A stretch of DNA of 64,000 nucleotides from Owenia fusiformis (GCA_903813345.2 CAIIXF020000006.1:11414348-11478347); one strand, 5' to 3'. Positions 1-12,059 are shown, numbered from the stretch's first letter. Notes: a model not told the origin generated them from the letters alone. Program-made: numbers and translations.

Positions 1-600
1 GTTCGGTTTTTCGGATCATCAGCCGTCGGTTCGGTTTTTTCGGTTCGGTTCATTCATTTTAAGGATTTGTATTGATTGACATGATTAGCTGCTTTGTCTC
101 TGACTTCACTGCTGACTGTCACTTTCTTTTAATAAGACTCCATATTTGAATGTATTGTGGGTGCCCACAAAATAATACCCTATATCGAACCTGCGCAAAT
201 CTTTGTATCAATTATGCCACGTTATAACAATATTTTATAGATTGAATTTTATGTTATAGTATTTCATGAACAATACATATTATTTAGAATACACGACTAA
301 AGAATATAGTACCAGGGACCACATGATTGATTACCGAGGGATAAGAATACGCGGATACGAAACGAATCTAGTAAACGAGTGAGCTAGCAACAGACAAGAC
401 AGACAAGGTAGGGACTAGGAATATCAAAAATGTTGCTGTAAAACAGTGTTTTTAACTGTTTTATTGATACTTGACCAATGAAATATTAATCCGAAAACGA
501 TCCGAAAAGCTGATCCGAAAGTAGGGCCATGATCCGAAAACCGATCCGAAGGCTATGAACCGCGGTTTTTTCGGTATTTCGGTTATCCGTCCCACCCCTA
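1..600. mobile_element. End of a diverged DNA transposon (left part outside the window)
   Basis: Both sides of this stretch carry related CCGAA/TTCGG-rich sequence in opposite orientation: TCGGTTCGGTTTTTTCGG repeats at 1-55 and a mirror block at 490-600 that ends TTCGGTTATCCGTCCCACCCCTA. Read on the minus strand the terminus is TAGGGGTGGGACGG, which resembles hAT-type ends, but the matching outer end is not in the window. No transposase coding sequence is visible. Confidence 0.4.
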
Positions 601-1010
601 CTATTTTTTGAGTTACAGCAAAAATCGTAAAATGACGAGTAAAGGCAGCCATTTTTCAAGATGGCTGCCATGTGCTTCTTTAATATCTACATTTGTAGCA
701 TTATTAATGTCCTTTATAATTTTTTTACATTTAAAACATATTGCTATTACAGTTTTACATATTGCACCTAAATTACTGTAAAATCTGCACTTAAATGGCC
801 GCCATTTTGAAATGAGCGGCCATTTTGAAAATCGGCTTTCGAGCAGAACTTCTACCCCCATAGGGTATATGTGTACAAAATATGAACAAAATCGGGCCAA
901 CGGTATTTGAGTTATTGCCCGGACGGACGGACGTATGTACGGACGGACGGACGGACGGAGGCGTTCCCTATATCCCTCCGAACTTCGTTCGATGGGATAA
1001 CAAGGCATTT
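600..1010 (-). repeat. GGCGGCCATTTT-type interspersed repeat, copy 1
   Basis: Noncoding repeat rich in ATGGC/GCCAT palindromes, for example at 645-670 and 796-830. A clearly related copy lies in the opposite orientation at 22680-23340 and a more diverged one at 27540-28090. The shared text includes a GATTTTGTTCATATTT block and a block matching TACCCTATGGGGGTAGAAG (here on the complement). Short reading frames here match frames in the other copies and are not genes. Confidence 0.6.
921..959. repeat. (GGAC)n microsatellite
   Basis: Two runs of GGAC units interrupted by ACGTATGTAC, inside the GGCGGCC repeat. The related copy at 22690-22735 has a degraded counterpart built from CGTCC and TACGTAC words, so the microsatellite belongs to the repeat family. 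Confidence 0.75.
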
Positions 1011-1269
1011 ATGTGACAAAATGTCACCACCTTGCAAGTTATTGCAAAATGTTATGATGCCGCAAATTGTTAGATGCCAAACCCAAATTAAACACAATTA
1101 TACATACATGTAAAACTATAAAAAGAATGAAAAATCATCTGGATTAGAACTTGAGGATGTTACTTGGACAACCAATGAATCATGAACTGTACCTGTTCAA
1201 CCATTCATATTAATAAAAAAATAAAAATAAAAAAATATAAAAAATATTTGCAGCGATTTATTGACTCAC

Positions 1270-4200
1270 GCCATATTTCTTCCTCAATTTGTCTATATGG
1301 GCTGCTTGAAGTCCCTCAGTCAACACTGTAGTCATCAGACCAGATACCAAATGGTTCTTTGAGCCACCACTGTCGCTGTATGAGCTACAAAACAGTTAGT
1401 TTTCATCATGGTGGTGGTAAATATACTTGTATTGTCTTTATTATATACACATACGTACAGTTCATGTATACTACGTACTCCTATATGTATTTTTGTACTA
1501 AATTCATATTTCAATGTACATGTAATCATATAAAGCCAGGATTCGCCAGGGGGGTTCACATTTGACAATTTAGGCCCAAATACATGTATGACTAAAATCA
1601 CTTGAGAAGTGCTCAAAATGGTGAAAACTACATGATTTTGAAAGCTACTTTAGACCCTATCAATGAAATCCTATCCCATTTACTTGACTTCTCAGCTCTT
1701 ATTTCCATGTTGTTAAATTAACCTTGTATACAGGGTGTCAAATAAGTCCCGTCCCCCCTGCTACAGCTAAAACCATAACAGTAGGTACCTAGTGTGATAT
1801 ACCATTGGAAAGATCATCCAAAGTTATGTTAACTCACCAACTCTCAAGTATTTTGGATGAAATTTACCTATATTTTTATGATGTCTTTTAAAATTAACGT
1901 GCCCTCCTTTAAGTAGCTTTTTTGCGTCAAAATGACAAGGATATGACCTCAGAAATACATCTTTTTCACATTCCACTTGTTACACAAAGGTTTTCACCAC
2001 TTTCCTTGCACCTCTATTTTCTACACATCTAACCCTGTCCAGAAATAGGTTAAATTCATCGCCATAAACATATTAAGTCATATTTTGGTCCCGTGACCTT
2101 TCTTATATACGATTCTTAAAATCGTGCCAAATACGCCAAATTGCCATGTTTCTAGGCATATGGTCACCTCAATTGATACAATGCAAAAATTTCTGAGATT
2201 GATTGACATGTGTCAGATATATGCTAATCAACGTAACTTTGGAAGACCTTTCCAATGATATATCACACTTGGTACCAAATATCTTGGTTTTGGCTGTAGA
2301 GGGGGGGACGGGACTTATTTGACACCCTGTATAAGTTGCATTTGATCCTAAACATGACATCTATATATACATCTAGTAGGTTTATGTTCACCTGCCTTTT
2401 TACAAAAAGGTTGATGATCCTGTTTGAAGCTTCAATCCATCCCAACCTCACACCTGGTCCAAACAGCTTGGAGAAGGTTCCACAGGATAACACGTGCCCT
2501 TGAAAGTCAGGATCCGTTCTGAAAGTACATTTAAACACTTAGAATATGTCTGTAAATATAATCAGAGGTTTTGTTCGACTTTCTAACAACAAGTAAAACA
2601 AGGCATTAAAATGCAAAATGTCACAAACTGCCATTTGTTACAGACACCAACCACCCAACGGTGACTACTGAACTATTGAATCAGAAGTTAATGAATTTGT
2701 GCTTTGTTTAAAAGAAAGTTTAAGTCTACTATCATAATGCCAAAAATTACAAAACATATAATCCTTATAAAAAACATCACATAGTTTCACATCGGCTGAC
2801 TTCATTTGTCTGCCACATATATCTCAAGAATAATTCTTATGTTTGATTGGTTGCAGAATTGTTCACATTCAGCTACCTTATTTACAGATCTAAAAACTGC
2901 TCTAATCTGAAGCCTGAACAGATTAAATTCAATTGTTGCTATTGTGAAATATCACACTTAGTTCAAAGATCATAAAAACAACTGCAATATTAATATAACA
3001 TAACTAACAAGATTCCATAACAAAATAGGATATGGAGAAGACAATAATTCACAGTGGAATAGCCTGACAACGGTAATGTCAGATATAAAGTCTTTAATTA
3101 AACCTATCAAAATGAGATACGGGACAACGGACACTGTAATTACCATATGCCGTTGTCTTTCTAAATTACTCAAATTCAGATTCCCTTGTCATTGACGATA
3201 TCGAAGATGCTATATTGTGGCGATTCACGACCCAATTTGATTGAAATTGGGATTTCATATGAAACATCATCACAAGAGCTTAATTCATGCACAGAATTAG
3301 CGACGATGAAATCCCATGAAATGAAAACCAAGTGATTAAACAGTTGAAGCGACACTTATGTCCGCCACTTGTGACAAGGGTATCTGACTCTACTGTTGTC
3401 AGGCTATTCTGGTGTGATAATTATAAACATGAAATTGTGGGAAAGATCACAATGACATTAAATTAAGGAAAAAACATATAAGGCAAAATAATTACACTGA
3501 CACATGGAGTCCACTGTGACTTTGTCACAATAGTTATTGTAGCCATATTTTCCTGTGTTTTGTCTAAAGACTATGATGAGAGCCATGTCAAGTATGAATC
3601 TCAGAACAGTAAAACCTGTCAAAGTGGAACAGCTTTTGGACCTTTAATGTGTTTCACTTGGGAAGTATTCCCCTTATAAAAGTTCATCTAACACAATGAC
3701 AGTTGGTCTTGGGACTCTGCAAATGTTCCACTAACAGAGGTGTTCCACTTTTAGATAACACTTCTAGATGTGGATGTGTTCCACTTAACAAGTTTTACTT
3801 TACAGTAAAACCAGTCTGATTAAACAGTTCTCTATAAGGAAAACAGAACCTAATGCCATTGACTTAAATGTTAATGTCTTCTCTGTAAGGAACACTTGTA
3901 AACAATTTTACAGTATTTCACAAAAAGAGGAGCAAAAATCTTACTCTTTGTCATAAGTGAGGAATCTTGGTGGTATGGTATCTTCATAGTACAATATGTT
4001 GTAGACATCATCACAGAACAACAAAGTGTTAAACTTCCTAGCCAAGGCAACTAATTTCTCACACCTATCTAAAATAGATGTCAAATACTTCTTTTATCCC
4101 TTGGAACATGTAATGATAATCAACAGAGAACACACATGCAAGAAAACATGCAATATACAGGGTGTCCCGAAAGTATGCCCCCCCCCCCCTAGGCAGACAT

Positions 4201-7200
4201 ATACCAGTGTTTTCATAGTATGTGTCATATATCATTTTAAAGCTTATCAAAAGTTACATTGATTTGCCAAGAATCATGGTTCAACTCTCAAATGTGAAAA
4301 AATTACAGGCATTTTAAAATTTAGTGTTTGGCCAAAATCAAGTTCAATTTTACACCAAAACACTGCCCAATGTGTTCTCCCGGGCCATTTTAACAGCAGC
4401 AATTATTTTCGTGTCAGATGGATATTGAGTTGGAAAACGAAAATGGTGAGGGTAGATACTCCAAGAAAACTCTTCTAGAAGTGCCTTATAGGTTTTAAGA
4501 GGATTAGAAAATTCCAATGCCTTATTTGAAGTGCTTTTAAGGTCATATCTGAAAAGAATTGCTGCTGTAACATGGCCAAGAGAGGACACATTTACTAGTA
4601 ATGAAGTGTAAAATTTAACTTTATTTTGGCCAAACACTAAATTTTAACTTTTTCCCATTTGAGAGTTGAACCATAATACTTGGCAAATCAATTTAACTTT
4701 TGATAAGCTTTAAAATGATATATGACACATACTATGACGACACTGGTATATGTCTGCCTAGGGGGGCCCCTATACTTTCGGGACAGCCTGTACACTGTAC
4801 AGTTTGCAAATTGCAGGTTAAATTCAATAAAATACTTGTAAAAATCTAATATGTGATAGATAGTCACTGTACTCACCAGGAGGCAAACATCCTCCTTTTG
4901 GATTATTGTATGTTGGAATAAAGTACAGCATACTCCGAAACATTTTGGGGCTTGTCATGGCATTAGTGGATGAAGATAGATGGAGCTCCAACAGTTTCTC
5001 AAATTCATCTACTAGTAATCCCTTATCATCTGTTGGCACTGTGAAAGAAGTTTAGAATGTGTTCATCTCCCTTCGATGTAATAAAAAACAACTAGAATAC
5101 ATCTTAAATATGTGTTCTTGTACATTTGTTAACATGAAAGTCAAGGGAGGTAAAAACATAACCAATCGCTTGGTCTAATTATGCTAAACACATATATGGA
5201 TAATAACATCACTAACTATGTCGATGATAAATGCAAGACGGGCAAAACACAGTTTAATGCCGTTCTTGGAATTGGTACTAAATGTGGAGGGCTGTTCTCA
5301 CTTCAGCATGTCAGATATATATATACAAGACATATTCCATACCTTGCATGACATATGGCGCTCCAATTATTAACAAGGCATTAACATGACAAAATGTCAC
5401 CACCTAGTTGCTCACAATATTATGAGTTCAATCTTAAGTAAGATTTGAATTTCTGAGAACTTGTAGATGATTTTGAAAAAATAAATTGGACAATTTGAAG
5501 CAAGTTAAAAAAGACCCTTTTGACCCTGAGAAGGTCATTGAAGGTGAAATGTCAAATCTAATTGTCTGTTTGTAAATGTATATATACAGGGTGTTCCAAA
5601 AGTAACAGGACTGGTGCTGGTATTTTGTTAAATATGCACCAATCATCTTCAGAATTTGACATAATATACTTTTATATATTGTAACTAAAACTGCACAGTT
5701 TAAACAAAAATGATGAAACTCAGGTAGAGTTATGGTTGCTATGGTAACATGACATCACAATACCCGGGGCAACATTCCACGCATAAAGTTTCACAGATTT
5801 TAAGCATTTGGTACATCCCATATCAAAGTTGAAATGCAACAACTGGTACGAATTACATTGCTTTACATCATTTGATATTCCTATATATCCTCTACTTTGA
5901 AAAGTATGCTCCTATTTGATCAGCACAAGAGAAGCACTCTGTATCCATAACTCAAACACATGAATGAACCCATTTGAGGACATCGCAGCGTCGTCGATTG
6001 GACAACTTGGAGAAGGTCATTCTCATTTTTAAAGGTCTTACCACACTGATTAGCATTCCATTCTCTGTAGAAGTAAAAATTAGATACTGTGCAGAATTGA
6101 CAAAACACCAGCACCAGAGTCCTGTTACCATTTCGCCCCTTCCCAGTTTGCCCCTTCCCATTTTGCCCCTCATTTATTCCCATTTGACCCCTTCCCATTT
6201 CGCCCCTTCCCATTTTGGCCCTTTCCCAAATTGCCCCTTTCCCATTTCTCCCCTCTTCCATTTCGCCCCCGTCCCATTATGCCTCTTCCCATTTCGCCCC
6301 TCATTTCCCCTTCGCCCCTTCCCATTTCGCCCCTTCCCAATTGGCCCCTTCCCATTTCGCCCCTTCCCATTTCGCCCCTCATTTATTCCCATTTCGCCCC
6401 TTCCCAATTGGCCCCTTTCCCATTTCGCCCCTTGTTCATTCCCATTTCGCCCCTCATATATTAAAAAGTAAAAAAATACCTAGATACTGACCTTTGACCT
6501 TGGAATGACCTTGACCTTAGTTCACTTAATCATGGGTCATAGAGGTTCACAACAGCCCCAACGACCTTAAATCAGGCAAAGGGGCAAAATGGCAAAGGGG
6601 CGAAATGGGAAAGGGGCTAATTGGGAAGGGGCAAAATTGGAAGGGGCCAATTGGGAAGGGCCGAAATGGGAATAAATGAGGGGCGAAATGGGAAGGGGTG
6701 AAATGGAGAAGGGGTGACATGGGAAGGGGCGAAATGGGAATAAATGAGGGGCGAAATGGGAAGGGGTGAAATGGAGAAGGGGCGATATGGGAAGGGGGCA
6801 ACATGGGAAAGGGGTGAAATGGCAAAGGGGCAAAATGGGAAAGGGGCCAATTGGGAAGGAGCGAAATGGGAATAAATGAGGGGCGAAATGGGAATAAACC
6901 TTTTGGAACACCCTGTATATCTTATTTTTTACTTAGTTCATGTAATTTACAATGTATTTACCTATTTAAAAATATCAAATGATAACATTTCGACTGAGTA
7001 ATTGAGTCAGTGTGAACCCCCAGGGTCAACCAGGGGTTCCTTGATTCATAGACAGTATTATCATTATGGTTCTGGAATGTCAGTTACACTGTATGAATAC
7101 AGTTTGGCAACGTCAACGCAGTAGCCTGGCGTTAGTCAACAAAGATGTGTTGTCTGCTTGTAAATATACTTTTTTTCTTAAATTCATGTAATATACACTG

Positions 7201-10200
7201 TATACATGTATCTCCTTTTTCATAAAGGCCAATAAAGATATACATACATACACATAACTGATTTTTGCACATTGAACCTTTCTGAAAACTGTGTATCTGT
7301 AGATTAGATTAGTATGGCTCAAGCTTCTGATCTGACATAATAATTTAAAGATTTAAACCTGTCTTCAGATAGGGACTAAACTGGCTCTGGTCTGAATATA
7401 CATGTGTGAACACTAGTGTTGTCGCGATTAATCGATACACCGTGATATACATCGCCAAAGCTAATTCTGGCGATGCATCGATGTCTGAAACAAAACATCG
7501 ATGTTTTTAAAAAAAATTTTATTTGCTAAAAATCACCCTTTCTTATCTTATTTTGACGTAAATTGCTTACCTTTCTCATGACTTATTTCATTTTCCAATG
7601 TTTTCTGATATTCTTTCACTTTAAAACTGCTTTAGCTAGTCGAAATGAACCATTAATCTAAAAAAATTACTTTTACTTTCATTTCACCGTTACTAGAAGT
7701 TCCCGGATGTACCAGCATACTCTTATTAATTTGTTCTGTTCGGTAATATAGTGCATTAGCGTTCGGTATTTCAGTGCACTTTTCTCGGACTTTTTCTCGA
7801 TGTACATGGCGATGTGCATCGATGTTTACTGCTGAACATTGCCGATGCATCGATGTACGATTATGGCACATCGCGACAACACTAGTGAACACAATGATTT
7901 GTGTTGGCTTTGACTGTGACAAGGAAAAATTCTGATTACTCCAAAGTATCAACCAGCTTTCCTCCTTAGCATGAATCAGTTTTCTTTTGAGTAACAAGCA
8001 AAATAAGCCCCTCCCTAGTGTCTGTCGAAAAGTTTACTAGACTCATCCAAAACACACATAATTGAAAACTAGCAGACAGGACATGTTCAAATACAGGCTA
8101 GTGAGTGCTACATAAGTTCAATATATTTACCTGGGACAACATTAAGGCCAAGATCATCCCTCAGTAGATTGATGGCAATGAAGTAAGTAGGATCCTCAAT
8201 AAATACTGTGTCACCCGTGTTGAACAACAGACTGGCTGTCAAATAAAGTCCCTGACTTGCTCCTGTTGTGAGATAGAGGCTGGATCTGGAAAAACATGTT
8301 TGATTTATTTCAAGAGAATTAAGCCACAAGTGGTTTTATTTGAAAAGCAAAACAAGGGAAACTCCTAAAATTAAACAATAAACCATTATAAAGTTTTTCA
8401 TTAATTAAACAAGCTATTTGTACATGTACATGCATACTTGATCAAATAAATATAATTGTTTGATTATTTTGTTTCAATGTCTTAGAATCCTTATGAGTAC
8501 ATGTATAGTATCAAAATTAGACAATTAAAAAATATTCCTTACTCTTTTACTGTGTCCTTATATTCAGTTGACAGAAAAGTGGCAAGAGCCTTCTTGAATG
8601 GACCATCTCCAGAAGCAGGGCCATATTGAAACAAATACATTGCATCTGACTCTTCCTGGAATACAGATATTAGCAATTAACCAAACTGTTGCTAAATTAC
8701 TTAATTACAATATGAACTGCATCACTGTCACCTTCATCTTCTGACATCAGTTTGAAAAAACATTAGAACATGGGGAGGATGTGCAAGAAGGGTCCAACAC
8801 ATAAACTTTTACCAGTTCAATATCCTATTAAGTGATTTTTGGGCATTTTCAAGTGTTTGAATCAATAGAATCAATCAAAAGAAATTCTGAATTTTTTTCA
8901 ACTGTTTTCTTCTGGGGGTGAACTGGGGCATAGCGAGAGGGGTGCCCCATTCCTCCTAAAAAATTTACCAGTGCTACTGCTAATGTTATCTGGTTATTTC
9001 TGGGCACATTTAATATGTTTGAGTACATGTAAATTATTTTTTGGGGTGGGGGTGTAGAAACAAGATTTCAATATTGTTTTGTGATTTCTTGGCACTTTTA
9101 ATAGTGCTTCAATCAACAAATATAACCCCCAAATAATTCTAAAAATACTTGTCAAATGTCTTTTTGGGTGCATGTCTAATTTTACCAGTTCAAGATGCTA
9201 TTCGGTTATTTCTTGCACTTCAAATATGTTTGAGTCAATACAAGTAACTGAATATAACATTTTTCTATTGTTTTATTTTTCCGGGGGATGTGGGAATATT
9301 TTACTATTTCAAGATGTTTTTTCTGGAAAAAAAGTTGAAAAAAAACATTTTGAAACAATTTTCAAGTTTTAGGGGAGGGAGCGAGAGTAAATGAATAAAT
9401 GGTGCCCCTCCCCCTCCCTCTCTCTCTCTCTCTCTCTCTCTGGAAACTTTATAAAGATATTACTTTGGTGATTTCTGGACACTTGAAAAGTCACAGTATT
9501 AGACAATAAATAAAGCTGCGGAAAAAACAACAGATTTCTTTTCATGTTTTTTGGAAGGGATGGGGGTGTCAGGGGGGGAGGGGGCAAAGGGTGGAAAATA
9601 TTTTATTATAGATTATGGGGCCATGTGATCTAGGATTGACTGTGAATGGGGAAATGGTCATTATGACACACCCTGTACATGTAAGTTTGGATTTCTATTA
9701 ATAGAGGAATTCACTTCTACAACATGCTCCTTTTACGGCTTTTAACTTCTGTAATGATGTCGGTTGGGCTCTAAGAGTGCAGGGCCAAAAAAAATTGAAG
9801 CATGGAGTTTGTTTCAACTACAGTAGTTGGTTATGGGACATCCTTGCCTAGCAACAATAGCTGTTTTAATTAAAATATTGTACTAGTATTGTCATTTGAT
9901 CTAGAGTCTATCTAGGGCTGCTAACCCAGTTTCCATGGATAAAGAGCTTTATTTCAGAAAGTCCATGTGACACACATTACCAGTATTGCATATGCCATTT
10001 TCCCTAGCAATTGTAGATTTCTACCTGCTTTGGGACTAGGAACATTTTAAGTTCATTTACGTTGGCTTAGGAACATTTTAAGTTCATTTACGTTGGCTTA
10101 CTAGCTAGAGGATAATGTCTTTGACCAATATTTATAGACAGATTTTACATGCTTGTCTCTTATCTTCAATTCAGACTTGTTCTCCTCGAAAACTGAGTCA

Positions 10201-11813
10201 AACATATAGAATGTCTGATAAACAGAACATGAATCTATAAGCACTAGATTACTAGAACTTGAATCAAATCAAAAATGATTATATTAATTTGAACCTACTA
10301 TGAGGCTATGCTTTGGATATGCCCGCTAAAACTGTAATATGACCTCTAATATGACTATTATTCTGATGGCGGCTCATTTTGAACCTTGGTCAAACTCTGG
10401 TTTATAGGCCTTGAACTTTGGTCATTTGGACCTTTGGTGTGTTCATTCAGACCTAAACTGTGTTCATTCAGACCTAGACTGTGGTCAGTTAGACCTTAAA
10501 TGTGGTCATTTAGACCTACATGTAACATATGGTCATTTAGACCTGAACTGTGGTCATTATTCAAAATTCCATCTTGAAAAAATCATAATATTTCCCTTCC
10601 TGTCCAAAGTACATTATTTCAGGAGCACTAGTGGCTGACTACTAATGGTTCATATAAGTCCAAATAAATGTAGTTAGACTAGTAAATAAAAGTTCCAAAA
10701 ACTGCAAAAACAAATGACTGTTGAAAAAATTCAACAAGTCAAGCAGATCATCTGATCTAAAATTCATGTGCTATTTACAGCTATGTACAACTAGCCTAGT
10801 CTCTTACAAAGGTGTGTTTCCGTTTATCCTGTGCCAGGACTATAGTCCTGGACCAAGCGCAATCTTTTGCCTGTACGATTACAACTTGGGAGAATTATCC
10901 ACAGATACCTACTTCAATAGATTCCTTGGTATTTTAGCATTCTTTTTGTGTAGTTGAATCCATAATTGTCTGGGTATACATGTATCAGCAGAACGGGAAC
11001 ATTTTTCTTTTTCATCGAGAGAGATTCCATCACTTTTCAAGATGGCGGTTGGATTTAAAAGGGGTTCACCGTTTGACTACCCTTGAAGTGGCCCGGAAGT
11101 ACCAATAAATGAAGGACTTTGACGGTTGAAATCAGTTAAATATATCACGCAAATATTGCGATCAAAAACGAAAAATTTCTTCGTTCTGCCGATAAACCCA
11201 GATAATTGTGGATTCAATAATGCTAAAATATCACACGGATATGCGTGAGATAAACGATATCACACGCATATGAGTTTGATAAACGATTTTCTGGAAAATA
11301 TCACACGGATTTCAATGATATCAGAAATATCAATAGCTGTTATTGTACAGATAACACATTAATCGTGGGATAATAAGGGTTATTATGCAATATTAACTCT
11401 TAATAAGATGAGTGTAATAGAAATTTGGCATTTGGTATGGTATTAGCCCCGGTATTGGTCTCATATTTGGGCATTTGGTATGGCTTTTGGGCACTATATT
11501 GGTTGGTATGGAACACATCCAAATTTGACATTTTGGTATGGGAATATATTGATATCTGAGGGTTCAGCCTAGGACCCCCGCCGTGATAGCAGTGAACCCC
11601 CCCCCCCCCCGGCATGAATTAAAATGAAAGTGAAAGATCAAGTGCTTTACTACTTACAAGCCTTTTAGCTGCAGCCTTCTGCATAATAAGTTGACATTCT
11701 TTGAGACATGAATCTCCAGGGGCTCCCATTGTCAGACTACATTGATCTGTTTCCGTGGGCTCGGGAGTCATCCCTAACTCGTCAAATAATGTTTTGAAGT
11801 TGTTATCTCCCAT
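1270..11813 (-). CDS. Class I/II PLP-dependent aminotransferase, 3' end outside the window
   Basis: Seven exons on the minus strand: 11813-11658, 8655-8543, 8285-8131, 5038-4877, 4068-3945, 2518-2396 and 1384-1270. They encode 316 residues in frame. Family landmarks of fold-type I aminotransferases are present: YNNPKGG near residue 185 (Asn contacting PLP), DDVY at 215-218 (Asp under the pyridine nitrogen), SCGTFSK with the Schiff-base Lys at 254, then GPGVRLGW with the phosphate-binding Arg. The start is the ATG at 11813. The last exon ends at a strong donor (GTGAGT), so roughly the last 100 residues of a ~420-aa family member lie to the left. It most resembles 2-aminoadipate/aromatic aminotransferase-like proteins of the PF00155 group; the substrate cannot be read from the sequence. 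No N-terminal targeting peptide is obvious. The exon 6 to 7 junction only keeps frame with a GC donor. The gene is divergent from WDR4. Confidence 0.85.
1731..2329. mobile_element. Non-autonomous TIR element, CAGGGTGTCAAATAAG family
   Basis: The left end CAGGGTGTCAAATAAGTCCC mirrors the right end GGGACTTATTTGACACCCTG. Both ends abut TATA, consistent with a TA target duplication of Tc1/mariner type. There is no transposase frame. It sits in the last visible intron of the aminotransferase. A second, half-length copy is at 15766-15960. Confidence 0.8.
3606..3916. mobile_element. Two adjacent ACAGTAAAACC TIR elements
   Basis: Element one runs from about 3606 (ACAGTAAAACCTGTC) to about 3807 (AAGTTTTACTTTACAG). 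Element two follows from about 3803 (ACAGTAAAACCAGTC) to about 3916 (ACAATTTTACAGTA). Both are short, noncoding and have inverted ends. Related elements occur at 23610-24185, 46886-47072 and near 50993-51200. Located in an aminotransferase intron. Confidence 0.6.
4158..4790. mobile_element. Long-TIR foldback element, CAGGGTGTCCCGAAAG family
   Basis: The 633-bp element has arms of about 150 bp or more. The left end is CAGGGTGTCCCGAAAGTATG and the right end is ATACTTTCGGGACAGCCTG, both next to TA. Internal blocks mirror each other, for example AGCTTATCAAAAGTTA near 4240 and TAACTTTTGATAAGCTT near 4694, and the two copies of TTTGGCCAAA. There is no coding capacity. It lies in the intron between aminotransferase exons 4 and 5. 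Confidence 0.8.
5587..6915. mobile_element. TIR element, CAGGGTGTTCCAAAAG family, split by a minisatellite
   Basis: The left end at 5587 is CAGGGTGTTCCAAAAG followed by TAACAGG. Its mirror, TTTTGGAACACCCTG, is at 6901-6915. The inner part of the mirror, CCTGTTAC, is left behind at 6121-6128, so 772 bp of repeats separate two halves of one inverted repeat. Further inner arms match (ACTGGTGCTGGTATTTTGTT near 5610 against AACACCAGCACCAG near 6103). TATA flanks both sides. No protein is encoded. Confidence 0.8.
6129..6900. repeat. Inverted minisatellite, 15-bp unit TTCGCCCCTTCCCAT
   Basis: About 20 copies of a 15-bp pyrimidine-rich unit (variants CGCCCC/TTGGCCCC plus CATTTATTCCC) run from 6129 to 6455. 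The complementary unit GGGGCGAAATGGGAA fills 6578-6900. A 120-bp spacer containing several GACCTT words separates the arms, giving a very long potential hairpin. The open frames rich in Pro, Phe and Arg on both strands are products of the repeat and not proteins. Confidence 0.9.
7406..7892. mobile_element. hAT-type MITE with perfect 8-bp target duplication
   Basis: The 471-bp element (7414-7884) starts TAGTGTTGTCGCGAT and ends with its exact mirror ATCGCGACAACACTA. It is flanked on both sides by the direct repeat GTGAACAC (7406-7413 and 7885-7892). Eight-base duplications and T/CAGTG-type ends are typical of hAT transposons. The interior has several ATCGATG words in opposite orientation and no coding frame. 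It lies in the intron between aminotransferase exons 3 and 4. Confidence 0.92.
8700..9660. other. Intron stretch without recognisable genes; (CT)12 at 9418-9441
   Basis: Part of aminotransferase intron 1. The sequence is T- and G-rich, with several diverged copies of a phrase like ATTTCTTGGCACTTTTAATATG (near 8830, 9000, 9090 and 9210), suggesting an old, roughly 100-200-bp tandem duplication. A CT dinucleotide run is at 9418-9441. A lone ACACCCTGTA at 9667 resembles the end of the CAGGGTGT elements, but I found no partner end. Confidence 0.5.
10037..10100. repeat. 31-bp exact tandem duplication
   Basis: The unit beginning TAGGAACATTTTAAG and ending TTACGTTGGCT occurs twice in direct succession with no differences, implying a recent duplication. 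It is in intron 1 of the aminotransferase and has no known function. Confidence 0.85.
10411..10556 (+). repeat. Minisatellite of about 21 bp (GGTCATTTAGACCT core)
   Basis: About six to seven imperfect units with the core TCATTTAGACCT and a spacer like AAACTGTGG. The core is partly palindromic (AGGTCTAAATGACC on the other strand). An open frame rich in His, Leu and Asp crosses it but is repeat-derived. Confidence 0.7.
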
Positions 11814-12059
11814 TTTCAACTTTCTCGACTGATCAACTTTCTATAAGTAGGTCATGTCAAGGTAACGCAGTTTCAAAAATTCAAATGCATAAATAAACTT
11901 TTTGAAATAGATTGTTTCAATTGCTAAGACAAAAATTAATCTAAACTTTATTTGATTAATATTGCGCAATCAATATAGTTTTATTGCAGTACATTATTTC
12001 AATAATTCCTACTTTCATAGTAAACTTATTTCATGTCATTATGACCTTCACCTTCAAAA
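11814..12059. promoter_or_regulatory. Bidirectional promoter between aminotransferase and WDR4
   Basis: Only 246 bp separate the aminotransferase start codon (11813, minus) from the WDR4 start codon (12060, plus), so both transcripts must begin in or near this interval unless upstream noncoding exons exist. No TATA box at a convincing distance and no CpG-rich island is visible. Confidence 0.55.

Noticed and set aside
5974-6911. Several open frames of 70-165 aa rich in Pro, Phe, Arg or Gly on both strands
   Set aside because: They are translations of a 15-bp minisatellite whose length is divisible by three; both strands and several frames stay open for that reason.
9667-9676. ACACCCTGTA as the end of another CAGGGTGT element
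   Set aside because: No mirrored partner end was found within a few kilobases.
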